From assembly GCF_029714405.1 (NCBI RefSeq), contig NZ_CP121650.1, forward strand, positions 1,116,001-1,180,000: a DNA stretch of 64,000 nucleotides. Direction: 5' to 3'. Made by a program: the position numbers and the translations under genes. This DNA comes from Bradyrhizobium sp. CB82 (GTDB lineage Bacteria; Pseudomonadota; Alphaproteobacteria; Rhizobiales; Xanthobacteraceae). The notes below the pieces were generated by a model. That model had not been told where the DNA came from. It searched no databases and saw nothing but the letters and a program-made list of their open reading frames with translations. Below, piece by piece: positions 9,842 to 18,442 of the stretch; the first letter of the stretch is position 1, and every line of letters begins with the position of its first letter.

Positions 9842-11608
9842 ATGGATGTGCCTGGACCAGAGCGGAGGCTCGCTGCGGTCCTCGCGGCCGATATGGTCGG
9901 CTTTAGTCGGCTCATGGAGGTTGACGAGGCCGGCACTCTCGCGCGCCTCAAGACCCACCGTATCGAGCTCATCGATCCGGCCATCGCGAAGAATCGCGGC
10001 CGCATCATCAAGACCACGGGCGACGGCCTGCTCGTCGAATTCCACAGCGTCGTCGACGCCGTGCTGTGCGCGGCCGAGGTTCAGCGCCGGATGGGTCGGC
10101 GTAATGCCGACGTTGCGCCGGGACGGTGGATACAGTTTCGGATCGGCATCAATCTGGGCGACGTGATCGTCGACCAGAACGACATTTTCGGCGATGGCGT
10201 GAACGTCGCGGCGCGGCTGGAGGCGCTCGCCGAGCCTGGTGGCATCTGCATCTCGAGCGCCGTTCGCGACCAGCTCGGCCAGCGTCTCGATGGCGTGGAC
10301 TTCGACGATCTGGGCGATCAGAACGTCAAGAACATCGCCAGGCCCATCCGCGTCTTCCGCGTCCGGCTCAACGAGGAGATGGCCGGCGCGCCTCACGGCA
10401 CGACTGACGCCGCGATTGGGCCGGGCGTTTCCAGGAAGCCTTCGATCGCCGTGCTGCCCTTCGCCAACATGAGCGGCGATCCGGAGCAGGAGTTCTTTGC
10501 CGACGGCCTGACCGAAGACATCATCACCGAGCTGTCGCGCTTCCACGATCTGCTGGTGATCTCCCGCAACTCGGCATTCGTGTACAAGGGCAAGGCGGTG
10601 AAGGTGCAGGACGTCGCCCGCGAGTTCGGCGTCGACTATGTCGTCGAAGGGAGCGTGCGAAAGGCCGGCGGGCGCGTTCGCGTCACCGTGCAGCTGATCG
10701 ACGCCGAGACCGACCGGCACATCTGGGCCGAACGCTATGACCGCGAGCTCGAGGACATCTTCGCGATCCAGGACGAGATGACCCGCGCGATCGCCTCGAC
10801 GCTGCCCGGCCGTGTCGAGGCGGCCAGCCATGATCGCGCGAAGCGCAAGCCGACCGACAATATGGCTGCCTACGAATGCGTGCTGGCCGCCAAGATCCTG
10901 CACCATCGCTCGAACCGCGACGACAACGCGCAGGCGCAGTCGCTGCTCGACCGGGCGCTTTCGCTCGACGCGAACTATGCTCACGCGCATGCCTGGAAGG
11001 CCTGCGTCCTGGGCCAGACCTGGGTCTACAACTGGTGCGCCGATCGCGACGCCACCTTCCAACAGGTGGCTTCGGAGCTGGAGACCGCGCTGGCGCTCGA
11101 CGATAATGACAGCGACGTCCACCGCATCCTCGCCGCGCTCAATCTGAACCGCGACGACCATGACAGGGCCACCTACCATCAGGAGCGGGCGCTTGCGCTC
11201 AACCCGAACTATGATCTCGTGGTGGTGCAGCAGGGCGAGCTCTTGACCTGGCTCGGCCGGCCGGAGGAAGGCATCGACTGGATCAAGAAGGCGATGCGGC
11301 TCAACCCCTATCACCCCGAACGCTTCTGGAGCCATCTCGGGCGCGCCTATTATTGTGCCGAGAGATACGCCGAGGCCGCCGAAGCCTTTTCACGGATCAC
11401 ACGGCCCGATCATACTCATCATGCATTCCTCGCCGCGATCTTCGCGCAAATGGGCAACGCGGTCGCTGCCGGCGCTCACGCGGCCGAGGTTCTCAAGCGC
11501 GAGCCGGCATTTTCCATAGCCAATCATGTCCTGACCCAGCACTACAAGCGCGAGGTTGACCGCCAGCGCTATGAGACGGGCCTTCGCGGCGCAGGCCTGC
11601 CGGCCTGA
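9842..11608 (+). CDS. Class III adenylate/guanylate cyclase fused to TolB-like and TPR domains
   Basis: 588 residues. Residues about 8-170 form a class III nucleotide cyclase domain. The two metal-binding Asp are D17 (AADMVGFSR) and D61 (KTTGDGLLVEF), and the Asn/Arg transition-state motif is in GDGVNVAARLE, so it should be active. Residues about 200-320 match the TolB/FlgO-like module seen after such cyclases (SIAVLPFANMSGDP, EDIITELSR, VVEGSVRKAG). The rest is TPR repeats (the LNPNYDL and LNPYHPERFW region). There is no membrane segment, so it is a cytoplasmic cAMP producer (or cGMP) regulated by protein contacts. This fusion is multiplied in Bradyrhizobium genomes. Its partner is unknown. 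Confidence 0.92.
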   Translation: MDVPGPERRLAAVLAADMVGFSRLMEVDEAGTLARLKTHRIELIDPAIAKNRGRIIKTTGDGLLVEFHSVVDAVLCAAEVQRRMGRRNADVAPGRWIQFRIGINLGDVIVDQNDIFGDGVNVAARLEALAEPGGICISSAVRDQLGQRLDGVDFDDLGDQNVKNIARPIRVFRVRLNEEMAGAPHGTTDAAIGPGVSRKPSIAVLPFANMSGDPEQEFFADGLTEDIITELSRFHDLLVISRNSAFVYKGKAVKVQDVAREFGVDYVVEGSVRKAGGRVRVTVQLIDAETDRHIWAERYDRELEDIFAIQDEMTRAIASTLPGRVEAASHDRAKRKPTDNMAAYECVLAAKILHHRSNRDDNAQAQSLLDRALSLDANYAHAHAWKACVLGQTWVYNWCADRDATFQQVASELETALALDDNDSDVHRILAALNLNRDDHDRATYHQERALALNPNYDLVVVQQGELLTWLGRPEEGIDWIKKAMRLNPYHPERFWSHLGRAYYCAERYAEAAEAFSRITRPDHTHHAFLAAIFAQMGNAVAAGAHAAEVLKREPAFSIANHVLTQHYKREVDRQRYETGLRGAGLPA

Positions 11609-11656
11609 TTCGTACGACCCGCGCGGCCTGATCGCGAATCCATCCAGGAGGAATCC

Positions 11657-12055
11657 GTGAGTGAGCCGCCGTTGCCGCGAAAGGTGAGCCGAGCCTTCGA
11701 GGCTTTTCCGCCGCCGGTCCGCCGGCGCCTTCTCGACGTCCGCAGACTGATCTTCGCAACGGCCAAGGCGCATGACGACGTCGGTCCGCTGACCGAGACG
11801 CTGAAATGGGGCGAGCCGTCCTATCTGACGGAGCGAAGCGGAAGCGGCAGCACCATCCGGCTCGGTCGCGTCAAGGACTCCGAGACGCATGCGGCCGTGG
11901 TCGAAACGTTTCGCGAGCGCTTTCCGGACCAGTTCGAATATCGGCAGAACCGTGCGCTGCAGTTGCCGGTCACGGGCACGCTGGCGAAGCAGCCGCTCGC
12001 GGTCTGCCTGTCGCTGGCGCTCACATATCATCTCGACCACCGCGGCCGGAGATAA
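11657..12055 (+). CDS. DUF1801 domain protein
   Basis: A 132-residue protein of the DUF1801 (YdhG-like) family, function unknown. The conserved ETLKWGEPSYL motif is present, with hydrophobic beta strands after it. GTG 11657 is chosen because a near-perfect AGGAGG (11646-11651) lies 5 nt upstream. It lies 48 nt after the cyclase and could be in the same transcript. Confidence 0.85.
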   Translation: MSEPPLPRKVSRAFEAFPPPVRRRLLDVRRLIFATAKAHDDVGPLTETLKWGEPSYLTERSGSGSTIRLGRVKDSETHAAVVETFRERFPDQFEYRQNRALQLPVTGTLAKQPLAVCLSLALTYHLDHRGRR

Positions 12056-12181
12056 GTTTGTAGATGGGGTAACGGGCCGGCCGCCCGCTCGCTACGGCGC
12101 AATTTGGAAGCGCGCTCGCGAGCGGCCTGTTGGTTGGATGGCGGTCGTCCCTCAAACTGATGGTGTCAACGGAGTCGGGCA

Positions 12182-12258
12182 AGCCCGGATGGAGCGAAAG
12201 CGAAATCCGGGATTCGCGCGCACGGCAAGATACCCGGATGCGCTGCGCTCCATCCGGA
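12182..12258. repeat. Inverted repeat H (CCCGGATGGAGCG type)
   Basis: CCCGGATGGAGCG near the start faces CGCTCCATCCGGA near the end, around a roughly 50-bp centre. It resembles short palindromic elements scattered in Bradyrhizobium intergenic DNA. The rest of the 231-bp gap 12056-12286 shows nothing else to me. Confidence 0.65.
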
Positions 12259-12286
12259 CGACGAGACGATGTGAAGGGAAGGGCCG

Positions 12287-13909
12287 TCAGCGCAGCGAAG
12301 CGGTGCGCACCACGAAGGACGTCGTCTCGAGCTTGGCGGTCGCGGAGCCCGAGAAGCTGTCGCAGGACATGCCCTGCATCGGGTCGTCAGTGAAGCCCAT
12401 CGCGACGACGGCCTGCGGCTTGATGAAATAGGCGCGCATCGCGGTCATGTCGACATCGCCCATCAGCGTCACCGACATCGAGTGGCTGGCGCTCGGCGCC
12501 AGCATCACGATCTTGAGCCACATGCTCTCGCCTTTGGCGGCTGAGAGCCGCGTCGAGGTCGCGATCATGCCCTGCGCTCCCTTCGCGACGACTGTGTTGA
12601 TCTCGGTTGCCTGCGCGAGGCTGCGGGTTGCGGTGGTGGGACGGGCCGTGCGCAGGATCGGCGCGGAGGCGGCGACGACGTTGGCGCGATCGACCGGGGG
12701 GGCGGCCGCCGGCGCATAGGCCAGTGCCTGATAGGCTGAGGAGGACACACTTGCGGTCGCCTGCCGATCGGTCGCAGAGGTAAGTGCCTGGCGAGCCCTG
12801 AGCGCCGCGACCTGGGCCGGCGTCGCCTGCTGCGGAGCCGCCGGCGCATCCCAGAAGCCGCGGGCGTTGATGATGTCGGCGGGCGTCTGCGGCTTGGCTT
12901 CAGCCGAATTGTCGGTGGCAGGCTTCGGCTTGGGTGGCTGCACGACCTGCATGTCCGCCGCAGCAAGCTGGATCGCGGCCGCGATTTGCGGCTTGGCGCG
13001 CGGCGTCGGCACCGGGTCGGCGGCTTTTTCAGCGCCCTTGGCGGGCGCGGCCGCTGCTACGACAGTCGCCGGCTTCGCACTGACGGCTGGCGCGCCCTCG
13101 TCATCCTCGTCGCTGGTAGGGGCCGATTTGCCCTTGAAAAGCGCCGCCAGGAAGCTCGGCTTGCCGATCGTCGCGGCGTCATCGCCATTGCCACGCCGCT
13201 CGATGTCGGCCTTGGCGAGCTCATAGCCCTTCAGCGGCGTGCCGTCGGTCGGCAGGTGCACGGTGCGGCCATCCGGGAAGACGCGGGCGAGTTCGTCATG
13301 CGTCATGCGCGGCCAGTGCCGGATGCTGCCGGTGTCCAGATGCACGAAAGGCGAGCCGGAGGTCGGGTAGAAGCCGACACCGCCGCGCTGCAGGCGAAGC
13401 CCCGCAAAGCGGATCTGCTCCAGCGGCACGCCCGGAATGTAGAAGTCCATCGCATGGCCCAGCATGTGCTGGCTGAAGCGTGCCACCCCAGAGGAGCGGC
13501 GGCGGAGCATGGCGTTGGTGGCGGGGGAGCGGTAGGAGGAGATGATCTGGATCGGCTGCTTACCGTCGACGTCGCGATAGACTTCCCAGAGGATATCGAA
13601 GAGGTGACGGTCCATGACCGTCTCGTCCTGGGAGCGCCAGTCGCGGAGATAGTGGTTGAGCTGCTTCAGCGCCGCCTCGTCATAGCGCCCATCGCGCTTG
13701 AAGGTGACGGTGAGGTCTTCGCCGGAATGGGTGTGGTGGAAGGAGAGGGTGCGGGTCTCGTTCAGCGCGGTGGCGTCGTGAACCGAGCCCGCGCCGGCAA
13801 GCAACAGCAGCGAGGTCAGGCCGATCCGGGATCCGGCCCTGACTCCCGCATGGGACAACCACACCGCAGCAAATTGGCGTGCGAAACCAGCCAGCACGAA
13901 TGAGCCCAC
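12287..13909 (-). CDS. DUF882 (YcbK-like, peptidase M15 superfamily) protein with long linker
   Basis: 540 residues. An N-terminal hydrophobic signal region (about 20-45) is followed by a DUF882 domain at about 55-210. This family belongs to the M15 / D-Ala-D-Ala carboxypeptidase fold and is thought to act on peptidoglycan. The metal-site motifs are visible: SSYRSPATN, then SQHMLGHAMDFYIPG (His and Asp), then FVHLDTGS (His). Residues 240-440 are Ala/Pro/Lys-rich low-complexity linker, and a small beta-rich C-terminal domain follows. The start is GTG 13909 with a weak ribosome site, so an internal start is possible. It is probably periplasmic. Confidence 0.88.
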   Translation of the reverse strand: MGSFVLAGFARQFAAVWLSHAGVRAGSRIGLTSLLLLAGAGSVHDATALNETRTLSFHHTHSGEDLTVTFKRDGRYDEAALKQLNHYLRDWRSQDETVMDRHLFDILWEVYRDVDGKQPIQIISSYRSPATNAMLRRRSSGVARFSQHMLGHAMDFYIPGVPLEQIRFAGLRLQRGGVGFYPTSGSPFVHLDTGSIRHWPRMTHDELARVFPDGRTVHLPTDGTPLKGYELAKADIERRGNGDDAATIGKPSFLAALFKGKSAPTSDEDDEGAPAVSAKPATVVAAAAPAKGAEKAADPVPTPRAKPQIAAAIQLAAADMQVVQPPKPKPATDNSAEAKPQTPADIINARGFWDAPAAPQQATPAQVAALRARQALTSATDRQATASVSSSAYQALAYAPAAAPPVDRANVVAASAPILRTARPTTATRSLAQATEINTVVAKGAQGMIATSTRLSAAKGESMWLKIVMLAPSASHSMSVTLMGDVDMTAMRAYFIKPQAVVAMGFTDDPMQGMSCDSFSGSATAKLETTSFVVRTASLR

Positions 13910-14107
13910 CCAGTCGACGAGCGTTCAAATGGACTCTCCCGCCAACCCCGCTAGCGCGCGAAAGAGGATGAACGCTTTCTAAAGCGAGAAGGTAAATTTG
14001 AGGTTTACCCTCCCGCCCCCAAGAGAATCCCAAGTAGAGTTACAGACCTAACCGGTCGAGTGTGGCGAAAAAACGCCGTGGGCCGCGCCCCTGGCGGACA
14101 ATGGTTA

Positions 14108-14136
14108 AGCGATCCCGCCCAAAGGACGGGATCGCT
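14108..14136 (-). terminator. Hairpin downstream of the L,D-transpeptidase gene
   Basis: A 10-bp perfect stem AGCGATCCCG / CGGGATCGCT (14108-14117 with 14127-14136) has a 9-nt loop. On the minus strand it is followed by TTAACC, only a weak U-tail. It lies between the transpeptidase stop (14181) and the DUF882 start, so it probably separates the two genes. Confidence 0.6.
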
Positions 14137-14180
14137 GATTTCATTGAATAATTTGGCCTCGCAGGGCGCGGCCGAAAGTA

Positions 14181-16469
14181 TCAGCGGGTGAAGACGCGCT
14201 GCTGGCGCCGGCCGACCGGGGCCGGCGGCGGGGTCGGCGGCCCGAACAGTCGCTCGAAGAACGACGGCCCTGACGATGAGAAGCCACCGCCATTGTTGGC
14301 AAAGGCGACGCCGGACGGAAGCGTCGTGGCCGGCCGCGAGTAGCTCGGCTGGGTGTGAGCGACGACGTTCTCGAGGTCCTTGCCGCGGCCGTTCTTCAGG
14401 ATGTTGATCATGGTCGCGTCGCGGCCATAGACATCCTTGCGGAATTGCAGCTTGCCGCCGTCATCCACGAACGCGGTCTGGTAGGTAATGTTGACCGGGA
14501 TCGGGGTAGGGAATTTCAAATCGATCTCGCTCGAGCCGTACATGCTGCGCACGCGCTCTGGCGTGTAGTGCTCGTTCGGCATGGTGATGTTGAGCAGCAC
14601 CGAAGCGTACTGATCCGGATTCTGCACCCGCATGCAGCCATGGCTGAAGGCACGGTCTTCCTTGGCGAACAGATACTTGTCCGGCGTGTCGTGCTGATAG
14701 ACCAGGAACTTGTTCGGGAAGTTGAAGCGGATGCGGCCGAGCGCGTTGGCTTCACCCGGCGGCTGCGAGATGTGCACCGAGCCGTCGCGGTTCTGCTCGA
14801 GGCGCAGCCCCATGCGCTGGAGCACGGTCGGATCCTGCTGAAGCGCGGGCAGGTATTCGTTGTAGACGATCGACGGCGGCACGTTCCAGGTCGGATTGAC
14901 CGTGATGTACTTCATCGTCTCGCTGAGCAGCGGCGTGGCGTGCTGGCCCGGCTTGCCCGTGACGACGCGTGTGGTCCAGACCTGCTGGCCGCGCTGCATC
15001 ACCTTCAGCGTGTAGTCGGGAATGTTGAGGATGACATAGGCATCGCCGAGCGACGGCGCGCCGAGATCGCGCGGCAGCCAGCGCCACCGCTCCATGTTCA
15101 CCAGCACCGTGTCGATCTGCTTGTCGCGCTTCGGGCTGTTCAGCGCCTTCACGGTCGGCGCGTCGAGCACGCCGGTCGCCTTCATCTCGGCACCGTCCTG
15201 GAACTTTCGCACGGCTTCCGCGACTGTGGCGTCATAGTGGTCGTCGCCTGCGTTCTCGGTGATGCCGAGCTTGGCGCGGAGCTGCGGCACGCGCGGATCC
15301 TGCACGACGATTTCCGCCTGCTTCTTGCCGCGCGCCGGCGTGTACTTCAGCGCCGGGCCGTCGGTGATCTCGACCATTGGGCCATCGCCCTGACCGCGGA
15401 GCTGGGCGAGCTTCGCCTTAAGCTCCTTGTAGAGCTTCTGCGGCGGGTTGTAGCTGTCGAGCGCCGCGGAGGCGTCCGCTGCGGTCGTGACCTTGGCGAG
15501 CACCTCGCTCGGGTCGATCGGATGCTCGGGATAAAGGATATCGGCGCTGACCTGCGACCAGTGCATGCGGCCGCTCTGCGCCTGGCGCGCATAGTCCAGC
15601 ATGCTGGCGGTGAGCTTGAGCTCGGCTTCGGCGAGCGCATCTGGCGTCGCGGCCGCGGCGAAATCCGGCACCGGATAGTCGGCGGCGTTGAGGCCGTCGG
15701 ACGCGGCATCCTTCAGCCGTGCGATCACGCCCTTGGCCGGAGCGGTGAGGCTGCCGCCTTGCGTCCAGACCGGCGCGAAGTCGCGCGAGCCGTAGAATTT
15801 CTCGACGGCGGCGCGCTCGTTCCTGCGATCGAAAAAGCGCGAGGACTTGGCGCCGAGCGCGTCCTTGATCTTGTCGGCAACCGGCTGATCAGCGGCAGGA
15901 ACGTTGCTCGCGGCCTTCACCGGCTCGGCGGCCGGCTCCTTCGCGACATCCTTCGGCGGTTCCGCCGGGGCAGCAGCGGTCGCAGGCGCGGCGGGAGCGG
16001 CCGGCGCGGTCGCAGCTTCGGACTTTGCGGGTTCAGTTTTGGAAGGTTCTGCCTTGGCGGATTCAGTCTTCGCAGGTTCGGTCCTGGCAGGTTCGGTCTT
16101 GGCAGGTTCGGTCTTGGCCGTCTCGGTCTTCGGCGCCTCAGTGGCGGGCGTCGTGGCGACGTCGGAAGGCTTGGTTTCGACCTTCTCGGGCGCCGGTGCG
16201 GCTTCCGCCTTCACGGGCTCCTTGCTGCTTGCGTCCTTGGCCGGCTCCTGCACCGTGGCCGTGGCGTCGAGCTTGAAGTCGGCGGCGGTCGGCGGCGGGA
16301 CGTTGGCCGGCTCGGGGCGCGGGATCGCGGCTTCGATTGCGAGCTCCGCGGCGCTGCTGCGCGCCCGGTCCTGGGCCAGCGCCGAAGTGGCCGACACCGT
16401 GAGGAAGGTCGCCGCGACCGTCATCAGCACGCGGTCAAAGCCTGCACGGTTGTTCAAACAGTCTCGCAT
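14181..16469 (-). CDS. L,D-transpeptidase, YcbB/LdtD-like
   Basis: A 762-residue cell-wall enzyme that would make 3-3 crosslinks in peptidoglycan, acting in the periplasm. ATG 16469 is chosen over GTG 16514 because GAGAGG lies 9 nt upstream and it gives a clean signal peptide ending SALAQ. Residues about 40-200 are an Ala/Glu/Lys/Pro linker with near-tandem KTEPA units. Next come a YcbB-type scaffold domain (about 205-370), a peptidoglycan-binding domain (QLRAKLGI ... VRKFQDGA) and a YkuD catalytic domain with the active-site motif SHGCMRV. The C-terminal tail is Pro-rich. It is likely in a cell-envelope group with the DUF882 gene. Confidence 0.93.
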   Translation of the reverse strand: MRDCLNNRAGFDRVLMTVAATFLTVSATSALAQDRARSSAAELAIEAAIPRPEPANVPPPTAADFKLDATATVQEPAKDASSKEPVKAEAAPAPEKVETKPSDVATTPATEAPKTETAKTEPAKTEPARTEPAKTESAKAEPSKTEPAKSEAATAPAAPAAPATAAAPAEPPKDVAKEPAAEPVKAASNVPAADQPVADKIKDALGAKSSRFFDRRNERAAVEKFYGSRDFAPVWTQGGSLTAPAKGVIARLKDAASDGLNAADYPVPDFAAAATPDALAEAELKLTASMLDYARQAQSGRMHWSQVSADILYPEHPIDPSEVLAKVTTAADASAALDSYNPPQKLYKELKAKLAQLRGQGDGPMVEITDGPALKYTPARGKKQAEIVVQDPRVPQLRAKLGITENAGDDHYDATVAEAVRKFQDGAEMKATGVLDAPTVKALNSPKRDKQIDTVLVNMERWRWLPRDLGAPSLGDAYVILNIPDYTLKVMQRGQQVWTTRVVTGKPGQHATPLLSETMKYITVNPTWNVPPSIVYNEYLPALQQDPTVLQRMGLRLEQNRDGSVHISQPPGEANALGRIRFNFPNKFLVYQHDTPDKYLFAKEDRAFSHGCMRVQNPDQYASVLLNITMPNEHYTPERVRSMYGSSEIDLKFPTPIPVNITYQTAFVDDGGKLQFRKDVYGRDATMINILKNGRGKDLENVVAHTQPSYSRPATTLPSGVAFANNGGGFSSSGPSFFERLFGPPTPPPAPVGRRQQRVFTR

Positions 16470-16815
16470 CGTGTCACACCTCTCGGGTGAACTGTCCCCA
16501 TGAAACAGATTCACGGAACAGATTCGTTATCGTCTAACAGCTTCGGCTAATCGCGCCGGCTTCTCGAAAGTTGCACGCCTGCACGCAACGATTCTTACGC
16601 AGACGATATACAGGCCCCGTTTTTACGGCCAGCGCGACCCGGGACAACTCACGACAAACTGACTTCAAGGAAGCCTCTTGGCAACGGATTGTGCGCTGCT
16701 GCCACGCGCTTTTCCCTTCGTCTGTCACTTCCCGGTCACGGTTCAAATCGTGCGCAATGCGAACGACTTGCGCCCCGTTTGCGCCATAAAGAGAAGCGTC
16801 GTTCCGCAGTCCGGC
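16470..16815. other. Intergenic region upstream of the L,D-transpeptidase
   Basis: 346 bp between two minus-strand genes. It holds the transpeptidase leader and ribosome site. Open frames on both strands (16534-16746 and 16571-16789) have no recognisable family or good start, so I see no gene in it. A promoter is expected here but I cannot place it. Confidence 0.5.
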
Positions 16816-18318
16816 TCAGTGCGTCTCCTCACCGCTTTTGCCGCCATGTCCGTGGATGTCGGCTTCGTCGAGTTTGCGGTAGAGCGTGGAGCGGCCAATT
16901 TTGAGGCGGCGCGCGACCTCCGACATCTGCCCGCGGTAATGCGAGATCGCGAAGCGGATGATTTCGTTCTCCATCTCCTCCAGAGGCCGTATTTCTCCGG
17001 TGCTGGTCAGCATCGCGAGCGAGCCGGCGGCAGGCAATGGCGCGATCGGTATTTCGTTACCTGAGATCATGGCGGGGACCGTGGGCGCGACGGGCTCCAG
17101 GATCAGTGGCGCGGTCGGAATGTCGCTCACCTGATGCGGGTGCGCGGCGAGCAGCGGGAAATCGTCGAGACCAAGCTGGTCGCTCTCGCTCATGACCACG
17201 GCGCGGTAGACCGCGTTCTCGAGTTGGCGGATGTTGCCGGGCCAGTCGAGCGTGGCCAGATGCGCCATGGCCTCGCCGCTGATGCCGGTGATCGGGCGGT
17301 TCTCCTCGGCGGCGAATCGCGCCAGGAAATGCCGCAAGAGATGCGGAATATCCTCGCGCCGCGCGCGCAGCGGTGGGATCGTCAGCGGCAGCACGTGCAG
17401 GCGGTAGAACAGATCCTCGCGGAAGTGGCCCTGCTTCACCCGATCCAGGAGCTTGCGGTTGGTCGCGGAAATGATGCGGACGTCGACCTTCACCGGCTTG
17501 CGGCCGCCGACGGCCTCGACGGCGCCCTCCTGGAGGGCGCGCAACAGCTTCACCTGCGCGGTCAGCGGCAGCTCGCTCACCTCGTCCAGGAACAGCGTGC
17601 CGCCATGGGCCTCGACGAACTTGCCGGCGTGCCGCTCGGTCGCGCCGGTGAAGGCGCCCTTCTCATGACCGAACAGGATCGACTCGACGAGATTGTCGGG
17701 GATCGCGCCGCAATTGACCGCGACGAACGGCTTTGCCTTGCGCTCGCCGCTGCCATGGATGGCGCGCGCGAACATCTCCTTGCCGACGCCGGAATCGCCT
17801 TCGATCAGCACGGGAATGGAAGAATTCGCCGCCTTCTGCGCGGCGCGCACCACATGCGCCATCGCGTCAGAGCGGGTGATGATGTCGGAAAACGTCAGCC
17901 GGCCTTCGCGGCTGTGCCGGATGCGCTGCAATTCGCCCTTGAGCGCGGACGCGTTGAGCGCGTTGCGCAACGAGACCTGGAGCCGCTCCATGCCGACCGG
18001 CTTGACCACGAAGTCGGCCGCACCCGCGCGCATCGCAGAGATCACGTTGTCGATGCCGCCATGCGCGGTCTGGACGATGACGGGCACGCTGAGGCCGGCC
18101 TCGCGAATCTTTGCCAGGACGCCCATGCCGTCGAGGCCGGGCATCACGAGGTCGAGGATGACGGCGTCGACCGCCGGTGCGTCGGGCGCGGTGAGGGCGG
18201 CGAGCGCGGCATCGCCGGAATCGACGATGATCGTTTCATAGCCGCATTTTTGCACCATGTTCTCGACCAGGCGGCGCGCGACGGCGTCGTCATCGGCAAT
18301 CAAAATACTGGCAGCCAT
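16816..18318 (-). CDS. Sigma-54-dependent NtrC-family response regulator
   Basis: 500 residues. A receiver domain covers about 1-120, with phospho-acceptor D56 in AVILDLVMPG and acidic pocket ADDD at 8-11. A sigma-54 AAA+ domain covers about 140-370, with Walker A EGDSGVGKE, the sigma-54 contact loop GAFTGA, and the Arg-finger region VLPLTIPPLRARREDI. A Pro/Ala-rich linker of about 70 residues precedes a Fis-type helix-turn-helix (SEVARRLKIGRSTLYRKL) at the C-terminus. It should activate RpoN promoters when phosphorylated. No cognate histidine kinase is adjacent. NtrC, NtrX, DctD and FlbD do not fit better than a general NtrC-like orphan. Confidence 0.94.
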   Translation of the reverse strand: MAASILIADDDAVARRLVENMVQKCGYETIIVDSGDAALAALTAPDAPAVDAVILDLVMPGLDGMGVLAKIREAGLSVPVIVQTAHGGIDNVISAMRAGAADFVVKPVGMERLQVSLRNALNASALKGELQRIRHSREGRLTFSDIITRSDAMAHVVRAAQKAANSSIPVLIEGDSGVGKEMFARAIHGSGERKAKPFVAVNCGAIPDNLVESILFGHEKGAFTGATERHAGKFVEAHGGTLFLDEVSELPLTAQVKLLRALQEGAVEAVGGRKPVKVDVRIISATNRKLLDRVKQGHFREDLFYRLHVLPLTIPPLRARREDIPHLLRHFLARFAAEENRPITGISGEAMAHLATLDWPGNIRQLENAVYRAVVMSESDQLGLDDFPLLAAHPHQVSDIPTAPLILEPVAPTVPAMISGNEIPIAPLPAAGSLAMLTSTGEIRPLEEMENEIIRFAISHYRGQMSEVARRLKIGRSTLYRKLDEADIHGHGGKSGEETH

Positions 18319-18442
18319 GGTGTTCCCCGCACGCTACAACTATCTGTCTCGAATCGGGGCACTCTGGCCGAAGCCGATTAACGCACTCTTAAACCTTGCT
18401 GCCCCCATCCATTGCGATCGTTGAACACAGGTCTCCAACACG

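Noticed and set aside
9695..11335. 546-residue frame antisense to the cyclase gene
   Set aside because: Shadow of the well-supported plus-strand gene; no start signal or family.
16020..16140. Possible CRISPR-like repeats in the transpeptidase gene
   Set aside because: The units are 15 bp, contiguous with no spacers, and in frame; they are protein-coding repeats.
14355..16490. 711-residue frame antisense to the L,D-transpeptidase
   Set aside because: Arg/Gly/Leu-rich shadow; its repetitive end is the complement of the KTEPA linker.
16534..16789. Small genes in the gap upstream of the transpeptidase
   Set aside because: Overlapping frames on both strands, neither with a good start or a family; treated as non-coding.
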